This document shows positions 1 to 9,795 of a DNA stretch of 48,572 bases, in pieces (within the stretch, counting starts at the first letter, position 1; each line of letters begins with the position of its first letter). Source of the stretch: Gracilariopsis chorda (lineage: Eukaryota > Rhodophyta > Florideophyceae > Gracilariales > Gracilariaceae); contig NBIV01000387.1 in NCBI GenBank assembly GCA_003194525.1, positions 1 through 48,572 of the forward strand, in the 5' to 3' direction. The position numbers and the translations under genes were made by a program. The notes beneath the pieces are model-generated. The model searched no databases, was not told where the DNA came from, and saw only the letters and a program-made list of their open reading frames with translations.

Positions 1-376
1 TACATGGTATGATATGGAGTTAATATTTGGGATGAGATTCACACACATCAGTGAAGTATTCTGGGAAGCAGTTGAGCGATTTGTGAACCTAAAAGGTAGA
101 CTGGTAACCACTTTGCAGCAGCCTCTGACATCTCGTGCGGCAATTTACGCAGACGCAATTCAAAGACGCGGAGCCCCTCTAGAAAATTTGTAGGGTTCAT
201 TGACTGCACAAAGGTAAGTATATGTCGTCCAGGAGGAGAGGGAGCAACCAAAGATCTTGTTTTTCTGGGCACACGCGGCAGCATTGTTTGAAGTATCAGA
301 CCATTTCTACCCCTGATTGCCTGATTTTTCATATGTTTGGCCCTGAAGTGGGACGCCGACACGATCTTACACTCCT
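1..376. other. No recognised gene at left edge
   Basis: The minus strand holds a basic, cysteine-free open frame of about 104 codons (48-362) that resembles nothing I know. It lies just upstream of the transposase remnant on the other strand, so this stretch may be a decayed upstream part of that transposon. I see no repeat or RNA signal here. Confidence 0.3.
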
Positions 377-728
377 GTGAAGAAGCGGGATCGAAGCCGT
401 TATGGAAAGGTGTATGGTTTTGAATTGGATTGCAGTTACTATATTTTACGGGGATCCTGCCGTACGTGCTGCGATCATGGTTACAGACTTCTTTTCAGAG
501 AAGTTGCGCTACTGCCATACAGCTTGAGTACAACTGTTCATGAATGCAATTCGAACTGCAGTGGAATGGAACTACAAAGATCTAAAACAAATGTGGGTTC
601 GAAACGGTTTCTCACGTCTGCTTTGCGTTCGCCGATTTCCGGTCGCTGTTTTGTATATTGCGTCCGCATTGCTGCTGAACTTCAAGACCTGTATTGAAAA
701 AGGAGGACAGGTTAGCCGGTATTTTTGA
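377..728 (+). pseudogene. HARBI1-like (PIF/Harbinger, DDE_Tnp_4) transposase remnant
   Basis: This is the C-terminal part of a DDE nuclease related to HARBI1, the transposase of PIF/Harbinger elements. Reading the frame that ends at 728 back to about 445 gives FYGDPA, which matches the YGDxAY motif carrying the second catalytic Asp. It continues to MNAIRTAVEW, where the Glu fits the third catalytic residue, and ends in GGQVSRYF, like the usual C-terminal TSxYF. The spacing between the motifs fits the family. One in-frame TGA lies just before the MNAIR segment, and the upstream part is truncated or in another frame. No terminal inverted repeats were found. Family assignment is from motif memory and is moderately firm; loss of function is clear from the stop and truncation. 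Confidence 0.6.
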
Positions 729-843
729 TTGTGAGGCACCAGAGTTTGGAAGTTGTACTGCAATATATGACCATATAAGGACACACCGATATATTGACCT
801 ATCTGCTTGGCTTAACCACGAGGCTTGGTGATCTTTCTTCATC

Positions 844-1545
844 TTGCATCCTATTTCCCAACTCAAAACTTCGCCTCATCAGATGTCTTCATTGCACAAT
901 ACGCAGCTGTGCTGCGCTTTTACAGGGGCACCGCATTCAACGCTGAGGTACCGCGCTTTGGCACACATCAAGAAAGCCAACTTGTCCTTCAGTGCCGCTG
1001 TTTCTATTGCTACAGAACATATGTTGGAGGTTGCAGCACAATCTGTTCATGGTGCTGAGGCTGCATTACCGAAGACTCCTTCACTTCCCCATCCGCATCA
1101 TGCCCAAGTCTCACGAATTTCACAAAGTATCGGCCAGGTCTGCAAGCAGTACAAGGAGCAGGCACTCCTCCGAATGATGGCCGGGAACAGTTTTAGTCTA
1201 CTGATGAATCTGGATATGAAACCAACCTCTTAGAAGGCCGATCTTTGGGAAGCTATTCACGACAGTTTGGAACCTTCGATTCTCTTACAGGTTTGCGAAG
1301 ATGTAGAACAGGAGCTGTCCTCTTCAACAAGTAGCGAGAATAGCCACGACAGCGACAATACACCAGAGGTACCGTGGGACACGAAGATTACACTTTCGCC
1401 GGCCGCAGACTGTGAGTCATGTGTTAGAGACGCACTAAACCTCATTGCCAATATTACTGATAGTGAAGATGTAATGAGATCCGCCAACACAAATGCAGAT
1501 CGTGACAAGCGGCACCGGAGGAGCAGACATGAATTAGCGAGGTAG
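844..1545 (+). pseudogene. Decayed gene, N-terminal part, unknown
   Basis: One reading frame stays open for 234 codons apart from a single TAG at 1231-1233, which looks like a C-to-T change from CAG. The first half is Ala/Ser/His-rich with a helical segment around AHIKKANLSFSAAVSIATEH. The second half is acidic and serine-rich and ends in an Arg/His-rich stretch before a TAG. I do not recognise the family. The following 2.5 kb on the same strand also looks like broken coding sequence, so this is probably the front part of one long gene. Confidence 0.4.
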
Positions 1546-1699
1546 AAACTCACAAGTTGATGTAACAGGAGATAATGAAGGATCTTAGAGCCGGATTAAC
1601 GTTTGTGTCATGTGTTTCTGACGAATTCAAAGCTCAATCTAGCCTTGAAGATGACAGTGATGGCTTAGAACCCCCCATTCATGGTCAGATCATCAGAAT

Positions 1700-2862
1700 C
1701 AACAAGAGGCGGTAGCTGAGCTCTTTCCAAAACTGCCTGCCAAGAGTACACGGACGACGATTGGAGAAGAACTCCAAACAAATATGGAAACTTGTTTGAC
1801 CTCGACAGTTCTAAGAATCATGCGGAAGAATCACGATCACCGAAACTGCTCTAAGAACAGCTGAGAACGCATACATGAGTTTGATGCACGAATTGCAATC
1901 AGTCACGAGTACGACGTGGAAGGCGTCGAGGACTAGACTTGCGTTTCAGCGGGCTGGAGAAAGCTGACCTGGTTGCTCTAAAGCGGCTCGAGTTAGAAAC
2001 ATACAAGCTAGAGACGTCTCATCGGGCAATAGAAACACGATACAGAACTCTGAAGATGCCACATTCCAACTCAGTTGAATTCCGGCGTACTAGTGTATTA
2101 GTTGACGAAGATAACCTAATCTGCTGTGAATATCCTTTCCGGAGTGTGACGCCGAACAATAATACGCCAAACTTGGACATGTATCATGTCTCATGAAGGA
2201 GGAAGATGAAGTACTTCGGAGTGACCTAGAGGATATCGAATCTACTTTGCAGAAAGAACATCAGAAGTCGGAAGTACAACTGAAAGCGCTGATGGGCACC
2301 GTACTGTCATCGGCATGTTTCTTAGCAGAATGGAAGTTCGCGCGTCATATGAAAGAGCGATTGAAACGTTGACAGGAAGAGCAAGCCCAGAGAGATGAAG
2401 AAGTGCGTGACTAGACAAGAGTTCAAGAAGCGAATGTGGACCTTAAACCTTGAACGAACTCGAATTGGAGAAGAGGAGCGGAGGCTTGATTCAGAAATCA
2501 TGGCATTGGAGGTTTCCTATCAGAAAGAAAGCAATACGGTCTTTGAACTACTTGAGGCAGAAAGCGACACCCGACTCTTGACGCTTCAAAATACAGAGGA
2601 CAAAGAGCGCATGGAACTTTTGTTGCGTAGTGAATCACGCGAAGAGTGTGGACAAAGAATAATCGATGTAGAGTATTTAAGCAGTAGTTATCAGCAACTG
2701 AAGGGCGAAGAGGATCATCAAGAAGACCAGGCGGAAGAAGAAATATATCAAACCATTCCTGGAAACAATGATTACCGGAAGAGTATGTCATCAATGAGGA
2801 GCAGGTGGAGTTCTGCTCAGATATGTATGCTGCGAAGTCAACTACGTCCGCCCAGGACGTAA
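1700..2862 (+). pseudogene. Decayed coiled-coil gene segment
   Basis: Several short open stretches in changing frames encode Glu/Lys/Arg-rich helical sequence: 1939-2196, an open segment near 2200-2400 containing a TGA where an Arg is expected, and 2395-2862. The latter two have the heptad-like pattern of coiled coils (for example EERRLDSEIMALEVSYQKES). The frame changes and the stops near 1855, 1935, 2370 and 2410 show that it is not translated as one protein. It probably continues the gene starting near 844 and leads into the segment after 2800. No specific family can be named. Confidence 0.4.
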
Positions 2863-3991
2863 CCGTAACATGTAAGAGAAGGTATGCCGCGCAAGGAGAT
2901 GCAGCTTCCGGTAATGTCCAAACAAGGCGGTCTCTGGACAATGTCGGGGAAGAAAACCAAGAATCTTCTGAGTTTCCGTCTAACTGTGGGTCTTCGTACG
3001 TGCAGTATCAAGCAAAGCGTTTTTCTCCGCAGAGGTTTGCAAGTCCCGTTCTCGCATCCGTAAATGTGCATGTTGATACACCGCCCGCTGTGAAAGACAC
3101 TACAGGAAAATCTGGATTATCCGTCAATTCTGGACTCACATCCCTGCAGGCATTACAAAGAAAGGATTATGTTGAGCAGACTAAATCCAGTCCATGAAGT
3201 AACGATCAAAAAGTGCGGCTTAACGTCCCCCCGAAGATGCCAGTAACTTGGAAAATCTTTCAGTTGAACTGCGTTCTTTCGATATCACTTCCTCGAGGAA
3301 GTCTGTTGACGACGTAACGAGTAATCCCAGTTACGCAAGCAAGGTTCATGCTCTCATCCGGAGAATATCGACAGCAACAGCATCACGTTCTCGTTGTATG
3401 TCCGATTCCTTAGAACACAGAACATCCGAACGTCATAGCATGGTTTCTCATAACATCATTAGAACTATTCTAGTGGTGTTGAGACACCTGCACCGAACTT
3501 ATACGCATATTCGCCTTATTGATAGAGGGATAACTATCATTCGTGACTTCTGTGAAGTACAAGACCGTGTGGCGGATGTTACTTCAGTGGAAGAATGCAT
3601 CGATGTGATCTTTACCTGTGCGCAGTTCTATAGAGATCGCGAGGGCATCCTCGAGGCTGCAGTTTCTGTCTTGTACTAGTTATCGCAGGATGTCGACTGA
3701 GAAACCTTGGTGGGGAAAAACGAGAATGCTCTAAAACGACTTGAAAGTATCAACAATCTACTCAACTCAGCCGCCAACCAGGAACGCAAGCATCGCATCC
3801 GGGTTCAGCACGCCAGATTGATTTTTAATCAAGTTCGCCTGAGAGAAAAAGGAATCAGTCGACACTTGCTTCTCAGCGAAGATCTCGCAGCAGCTCAGAA
3901 AGAAAGTGCTCCGCTAGAGCTTAGGATACGGCCTTCACATCGTCTCTTGTGTTCTCTGTTGAGTGAATTGAAATCGAAAGGGGTGGTTTGA
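2805..3991 (+). pseudogene. Decayed helical-repeat (ARM/HEAT-like) C-terminal segment
   Basis: Three open stretches (2805-3197, 3248-3679, 3707-3991) are separated by stops or frame changes. The middle one is rich in paired amphipathic helices, for example SHNIIRTILVVLRHLHRTY and ECIDVIFTCAQFYRDREGIL. The last ends in a basic helix after NENALKRLESINNLL. The pattern resembles the ARM-like C-terminal region of abnormal-spindle (ASPM/Asp) proteins, but that is a weak impression and no IQ or calponin-homology motif was found to support it. It probably shares an ancestor gene with the coiled-coil stretch upstream. Confidence 0.35.
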
Positions 3992-4405
3992 GTAGATTGA
4001 CAAAGAAAAGTAAATTGAAGCCACAGCCTACATCATGCGACGTTAAATGGTTTTAATCCAGATCGTGAAAGGGTTGCTGGTGACTCTCAACCCCAATATC
4101 AATTGAAGTTCATGTTCATTTTATTATAGGAGTGCAAAACTCTTTCTACTAGCCGCTTCATTAGCTTTACCCCAAGTGGCTACACCAACAGGAATCAAGT
4201 TATTCGAAAACAGCAAGGTGAAATACAATGGTAACAGATATCAACAGAAGGCGCAACCAGTATCTGCTTCAAATGAACTCATACCTCGAGCCACGTGAAG
4301 CCTACACACAGTGGAGGAAGACGGCTGCTTCTCTGAAAGTACCGGATCCACCCGTGACGGGTGGATGAAGTGAAACCGCCATATGGTTGGTACAGATGGG
4401 TTCTT
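3992..4405. other. Non-coding stretch
   Basis: I see no gene, repeat or RNA here. The stretch separates the decayed helical gene from the glycosyltransferase pseudogene. A frame joined to the latter is open from 4361 but starts with GTG rather than ATG. Confidence 0.4.
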
Positions 4406-5440
4406 ATGTTACGTAGAAAACGCGTTGTCTGTACTCTGAACGCATTTCTGGTCTGCATCTTGATAGAGGAAACGATTAGTTTGTTTCGATTTCGCGGCGA
4501 TGTCCATTTGCCTGATTCACTGTTTGCTACAATGCCTTTGGGTGAGCTACCACATCCGATGGACATCGTTGCCCAGGTTCAAACTCATCACATTGTGGCT
4601 CCTAGAAGTATTTCCTTCTACAAACCAAGATACACGAGCATCAGAAATGCCACGTTCTGCAACTAATACCCGTCTGTCAATCTCCAAGGCACTGGGACAT
4701 TTGATGAAGTATTTGTTATCAATAGCGAAAAATGCAATGAGCAGTTTCGAGAGTTCGAACTTCTAGCTACTCAAAAGGCTGATATCCCAGTCACAAGATG
4801 GAACCAGGACGAGCCCCGTCATGTGTCGTTTCAAAACCCTCCACTTCCAATATCAGAATCAGTTCTGGAAAAGCTTCGTTTCATGAAGAAATCGGATGTA
4901 TCGCTGATGCAGAAGCACGTAGCTTACCTTGAAGCTCATAAAAGGCTTTGGGCGCATGTGGCCGCCACGGGAAAGCAGCGGATCTTCGTCATCGACGACA
5001 CACTGTTTCCCACCACGCGCTTGCTAAACAGCCTGCCCATGGTTCTGACAAACGTTGACCAAGAATTCTTTGCAAGACAACAGCCATGGCACTTCATGTT
5101 TCTTCGCCGGCAGATGCCCAACCACGAATTGTGGCTACAAGCGTCTCGAAAGGAACGCATCTGAACAATGAATCCGAGATACAAGCACACCGTTGTTCAG
5201 GCAAACATATCGCACGGTGCCAGTGCCTACATTCTATCACTTGATGGTGCAATATTTCTGCATGAACATGTATCAAGATTCCGCGCTCCCCTGGATATTG
5301 AAATCCGTCTTTTCCAACGAGACTTTCCAGGTCGGTTCGTTGCCCTTAGCGCTTGCAACAATGATGTACAAACGCCTTTCTGCCCAGAGATGGTTGACGA
5401 CATATCATCTACTTCTGCAAGGACCTTGAAATGCACGTGA
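4406..5440 (+). pseudogene. GT25-family glycosyltransferase pseudogene (two in-frame stops)
   Basis: A single frame of 345 codons runs from the ATG at 4406 and is broken only by TAA (4664-4666) and TGA (5162-5164). The N-terminus is basic (MLRRKRVV) followed by a hydrophobic stretch, as in a type II Golgi membrane protein. FDEVFVINSEKCNEQFREFE matches the start of the GT25 fold (PF01755). A later segment has the HxxxWxH-type helix, then FVIDD in place of the usual LEDD, then LFLRRQ-like and SAYILSLDGA segments typical of these enzymes. Family members transfer sugars such as galactose. The Glu of the EDD motif is Ile here, so it was probably inactive even without the stops. Confidence 0.65.
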
Positions 5441-5724
5441 CGACGATTGCATGACCGTCGAAATGCACAAGAGTTTGATAGTTACCTCAAAGGGTAGGTT
5501 TGATACACTCGGGAACGAAGAACATATATGGTAAGACGCATCTAACTACACGTGAGAATGATTGAACGAGTATCCACTTGGCAAGTCGCAAAAATGCCCT
5601 GAACTGCTTAGACGAGCTCGAGATCCGAAGGCTCGTGTCAGTTGCAGCCAACTTTGATATTAAATTGCCGCTCCCAGCCGGTTGGAACATAGAAAACATC
5701 TTCAGGATTCGATGCATGACTCCG

Positions 5725-6440
5725 AATCCGGCTCTTCAACCTTCCAAACTTAGTTCTCTAGATGCGGGCATGTGATCACTCCTCTGCTAACGCCCAAAAA
5801 AAAACAGGCTGCATCTCACAAATGAAAGGCGGTTATGAATAAGTTGAAGCACACCGTTCTACTGGCTAACCCTTTCCTCACTGAGGTCGTCAATAGCTCC
5901 CACCCAGTCTGTTGTTCCACTAACGTTATGGTCTGGTTTGTTAGTCTTTCAACCTGTTCGTACTGGTTCATGCTGCACTGAGTTCATACTAGGGCTGCAT
6001 GACGGGTGTGGAACTTTCTACCAACCGTCGTACTCTTGCTGCGATGTACTCACGGTGGGGAACTGTGATTGTGCATCGGCTTTCACATATCATAAGTAGT
6101 AGGCCCAACAGACGTACTCAAACCCTGGAAATATGGTTGGCAGATGACAGTGATATAACGAGCGCAAGTACTCCTAAATCCATCTCAACAACTCGCACGT
6201 CTGGTTTCCAATGGGATTGATTTGGTCTTCGCAAACCCTTCTGTTGGTGCCATATCACCACTGCAGCGTATTAATACTCAACTAAAGCCACAAGTTTCGA
6301 AGAGGTAAAAAACCTGCAGTCAAACAGTTGTCTTGAAAACACGTACACATCTGCATATATAGCGAAGACGGCAAACGCGAACAAACGAGCCATCCCACCT
6401 GCAAAAAAGGACGGGGGAAACGAAAGCTTGCCCTCGTATG
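5725..6440. repeat. Dispersed repeat, block A
   Basis: This block is similar to 19774-20185 in the same orientation. Shared stretches include CTTCAACCTTCCAAAC, GGGCATGT-ATCACTCC, CATCTCACAAAT, a GTTTCGAA segment and CTTGAAAACACGTA. Block A is longer: about 300 bases from roughly 5880 to 6230 have no counterpart in block B. Similarity is roughly 75-80 percent by eye in the aligned parts. The nature of the repeat is unknown; it could be an intron-rich gene piece or a transposon fragment. With block B it brackets the EME1-STT3 pseudogene cluster as direct repeats. Confidence 0.6.
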
Positions 6441-6800
6441 ATCATGTTTTACCATATCAGGGATTACGGAATCCTCCAAGTGATGTGATCCTCTGTTGTC
6501 TTTCTCCATGGAGTAAACGCCTTCTCCCACGCTTTACGATGGGTTTGTAGAGAGGAAAACAATGACGCCTAAATGATCAGACAACATCCTTGTAAGCAGC
6601 TTGTAATATCCTGGAACCTCATGGTACACTGACAAATTGAGAAACACAGATCTGTCAGCCCTGGAGATGAGACTGTCTTGGAGGTTTTTGTTTCTGTGGA
6701 TTTCACAAGTAGCCTTAAAACGCTGTGGAAGATAACAACCAGTTTGCAGGACTTCAAGAAAACCTGGTTCTGGGATTCCCTTCATATGCGGGGACAGTTG
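6441..6800. other. Unassigned stretch before EME1 remnant
   Basis: The minus strand has an open frame of 83 codons (6534-6785) that looks mildly coding-like but matches nothing I recognise. It lies downstream of the EME1 remnant and could be a decayed neighbouring gene. Nothing else is visible. Confidence 0.25.
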
Positions 6801-7542
6801 TCATCGAACAATTTCTGTCGTCGGATCAGTGGAAGTGTATACTTTGGCTACCGTCTGCGATACATGACCTCCAATTCTCCTATTCGTTCCACCAAATTTT
6901 ATGCCTCAAAGGAGGTCATCTTGATTCGCACTGTTCTGGAGAGCGTTTAGTAGACATTGATGCGTGGGATACTTCTCATATATGGCTTTGGCCTTCGCAT
7001 TAGACACACCAGGTATTAGGGATAGCATCATAAGGTACATATGACTTGTATTCTTCGTAAAACGCTTAAGTGATGTGCCTTCCTCGTGCTCGGATTCACT
7101 ATCATTTTTTTCGGTGTTTGTAGCCCCGTTTCTGTTCTCTCGTGATAGAATAACGGGTGCTGCGGCTCTTGCAGCTTTCTTTCTCTTGTACGGCAACACG
7201 GACTCCAAGAAGGCCTCGTTTCGGTAGTGCGGGAGCTTTGCTACAGCCCGAGAAATGTCACAGATATAGTGAGAGAGCTCTCCTCGATTGCGGATATCAT
7301 GCGTACGAATTCCGTAATCCATGAAAAGAAAGGCATAGCTGTCCTGAACTGCTTCCTTGCTCATTATAGTAAGCGAATGTCCACCCTTTTTAAGAGCGTC
7401 TCGTGCTATATGTTTGCAATATCTATCCATATCGCTGATCGCTATCACGATCTTGTTACCCGTTGAACACCCCTTGAAATCACGGCAGAAATGATCGAGC
7501 GTGTTGCTCGTCATGTGAGCAACATATTCTGCAACTGTAAAC
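6801..7542 (-). pseudogene. EME1: EME1-like crossover junction endonuclease subunit, C-terminal remnant
   Basis: EME1 is the non-catalytic partner of MUS81, which cuts branched DNA during recombination. The frame holds the later part of the ERCC4-type nuclease-like domain (VAEYVAHMTSNTL near the start, then IAISDMDRYCKH and FLFMDYGIRTHD), an RGELSHYICDISRAVA segment shared with plant EME1, and the tandem helix-hairpin-helix MLSLIPGVSNAKAKAIYEKYP. A TGA at 6906-6908 ends this, but the same frame continues with RRIGGHVSQTVAKVYTSTDP, matching the conserved EME1 C-terminus, and stops at 6801-6803. The N-terminal half is missing: the homology starts abruptly next to the STT3 remnant. The single stop is probably a CGA-to-TGA change. 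Confidence 0.65.
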
Positions 7543-7543
7543 A

Positions 7544-8316
7544 CTAACAGAGCACAGCGAATGCACCATACGTAATCAAGAACATATTCGCACCAGACAG
7601 CTTCTTGAAACTAAAGTACAGTCCCATAGGCATCAAATACACAGTCAAGTGGAGAGCGAAAAAGTACGATCCCCATGTTGTGTGCTCATGCTCTGACACG
7701 GGTCCAATAATCGGAATGTTCCTAGATACATACGTCGGATCAAGAAATGTTCGAATCCTACAAGTCATACGACCGCTGCTGTCGAACGCAAATGATACAA
7801 GAACCAGAGATACAAGAACGGACGACGTGAAGAGTGCACGCCAGCGTACAAACGATTTGAACACCCTCGGTTCGGTAAAACTGCGTACCCAGTTCGTAAT
7901 ACAATACAGGTTAATGAGACCAAACGTTCCAAAAGCCCGAGATGTTCAAAAGCTTGAACCGCATTGAATCCAACAAATCGGATTTGCAGGAAGAGAAACG
8001 TTCCAAGCACGTAGAAAGTGTTATACGCCACATATAGCCCTGCGAGTAACTCCCTGTAAAGAGCAGCACAAGGACGTAAACCGCAATCAAGTTAATCAGA
8101 AAGAAGTATCTACCCCAACTGGCCACCATGAAAAAGTATGATAGAGTAGCCATTCCTTACCAGAACAAAGAGCCTGTACTCACAGCTTTGGTCCATAGGT
8201 AGAAGCAGAAAATCATGGCACTGATCGCAACGCCTTCGTTGCAATACGAGTCAGTGACCGCACGGGATATATACCCAGGCACAATAGATATGATAGCGGC
8301 AGCAACTATGCCTGAT
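7544..8316 (-). pseudogene. STT3: STT3 oligosaccharyltransferase catalytic subunit pseudogene, downstream half
   Basis: STT3 is the catalytic, multi-membrane-spanning subunit of oligosaccharyltransferase, which N-glycosylates proteins in the ER. This stretch carries GIVAAAIISIVPGYISRAV and the SYCNEG motif right after the retrotransposon junction, then FFMVASWGRYFFLINLI, YVAYNTFYVLGT, IRFVGFNAV, and finally DPTYVSRNIPIIGPVSEHEHTTW followed by FKKLSGANMFLITYG. All are STT3 signature segments. It is dead: a TAA at 8157-8159, frameshifts near 8040, 7950 and 7870, and truncation at about 7550 where EME1 sequence begins. The catalytic DNE motif reads CNE. The upstream half lies at 19270-19536, separated by the retrotransposon. 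Confidence 0.85.
8312..8316. repeat. Target site duplication, left copy (CTGAT)
   Basis: CTGAT directly precedes the left LTR and is repeated at 19270-19274 directly after the right LTR. A 5-bp duplication is typical of Ty3/gypsy integrase. Confidence 0.95.
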
Positions 8317-8924
8317 TGTGGGGCAGCGTAGTGCCTAAATGAAAGGTGCCAACCGGTCGGCCGAGGCTTCAGCGGTTGGTAGGTGTAGTTTCCTCGGAAG
8401 CCCGGACGGAGGATGGGCTCAAGGATCCGAAGCGGTCGGTCAGGAGACGTCGGGCGAGGGCGGTGGAACCGGACGGACAACTGCGCCAGGCGTGGTCAGC
8501 GTGCACGCGTTGGGTGTTGGCGGTCGTGTACCACTAGTGGTGACCGGTCGGACTAGCTGCGCTACCTAGTGCGCCGTCTGTATCGCGAACTAGAAGTAGG
8601 TGCTCGTAGACTTGGTCAAGGAACGTCTGGCTTTACTCGAAAAGGGGTAGTGACCGTAGTGGTACCTATATACTAGCCCAGGCCCTAGTGGTTCACCTCG
8701 AGGGCACTGTAGTGGGCCCCGAGGTGCAGGCCCGTCGGCCGCACATGGGTCACTAATACTACCCTAGCTAGAAATACTAAAAATTAGTGTACCGCACGGA
8801 AAATCTCGGTACGCGTTCTGATCATGTGCACAAGCACGCACGTGTACAACCTGTCCGATTCCCGGTCCGTCATCCGCTCGGTTACTCGCATTCCCCACCT
8901 TACCCGCACGTCCGCTATTCCACA
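8317..8924 (-). repeat. LTR, left copy (3' LTR of the minus-strand element)
   Basis: 608 bp, bounded by TGTGG and CCACA, and matching 18662-19269 except at about 7 positions. The inner edge abuts the polypurine tract, which identifies it as the 3' LTR. Confidence 0.95.
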
Positions 8925-8936
8925 TACCTCCCTTCT
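8925..8936 (-). promoter_or_regulatory. Polypurine tract
   Basis: On the minus strand this reads AGAAGGGAGGTA immediately before the LTR, as expected for the plus-strand primer of reverse transcription. Confidence 0.8.
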
Positions 8937-9041
8937 TAGTTCGCGTCACGTCCTCGTAGCGCGCCCATGTCCGGTCGGTCGCGATGGCGGAGGTAAGTGC
9001 AATTCGGTCAGACGGTACGCACTCGGCGCACCCTACGATAT

Positions 9042-9081
9042 GTCTGACCGCGGTGGCCAAAAGCCATCTGCGCGGTCAGAC
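9042..9081. repeat. Perfect 10-bp inverted repeat upstream of the antisense gene
   Basis: GTCTGACCGC (9042-9051) is the exact reverse complement of GCGGTCAGAC (9072-9081), with a 20-base loop. A third, direct copy of CGGTCAGAC lies at 9005-9013. The cluster sits about 600 bp upstream of the antisense gene's TATA-like box and could be a protein-binding or RNA-hairpin site; this is inference. Confidence 0.6.
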
Positions 9082-9663
9082 ACTTAGGTACACCTTCGTC
9101 GACCGTTCGGTTGAATGCCGAAATCCAGTGGCGAGTGGCGCGCCATCAGACCGAATAGCGGGACGCCCTGCCCTTTCCATCAAGCGGTTCGCGCCGCCTT
9201 CTCCCAATAGCGGAATGCACCGCACACTTCAGGGGGTAGCATCGCCGTGTAGGAACAGCACAGCATGCCCAGGCGCCGAGCCACGCGCGATAGGCGCGTG
9301 CGCACCGAAGTGGCCTGCCCAGGCCGGGGGGAGAATATGTCAGTTTCTCCCGAACGGTCTTGGTCTTTAGGTCTTTGGCTGGTTGCGAGGTGGGCGGGGA
9401 TCGGATAGCGATCGGGTTCCAGGGCGGACGTCGTGTTCCCGTCGGTATGAGCCATTACCTTCCAAGCGGTTGCGACGGCGCAGTGTTCCGACAGTCCCAA
9501 CTTCCACTTACTGCCCGGCGTGGACAGAGGTACCGGGGGTACGTGGTGGCTGGAGGGGGATGGTGCATACCGTAGCCAAGGGGGCGTCCTGGTACACGTC
9601 CTATGAGGGTCGCGAGGTGGCATGGGCGGGGCTGCATTAACCCGGTTATTGTCCGTACGGGCG

Positions 9664-9670
9664 TTTATAA
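9664..9670 (+). promoter_or_regulatory. TATA-like box for the antisense gene
   Basis: TTTATAA lies 126 bases upstream of the favoured ATG of the antisense gene, in GC-rich surroundings. The position would give a leader of about 100 bases. There is no experimental support. Confidence 0.45.
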
Positions 9671-9795
9671 CCGCCCCGTGGCGGTCGTTGCCTTGGTATG
9701 CATTCGCTCGCCGTCCGTTCGCGTATCCTTCTTCCTTCCTTTTGGTGAGTTCCTCCCTAGCGCCTCGCCAGCTTCTCCCGCTACTTATACCCGCC

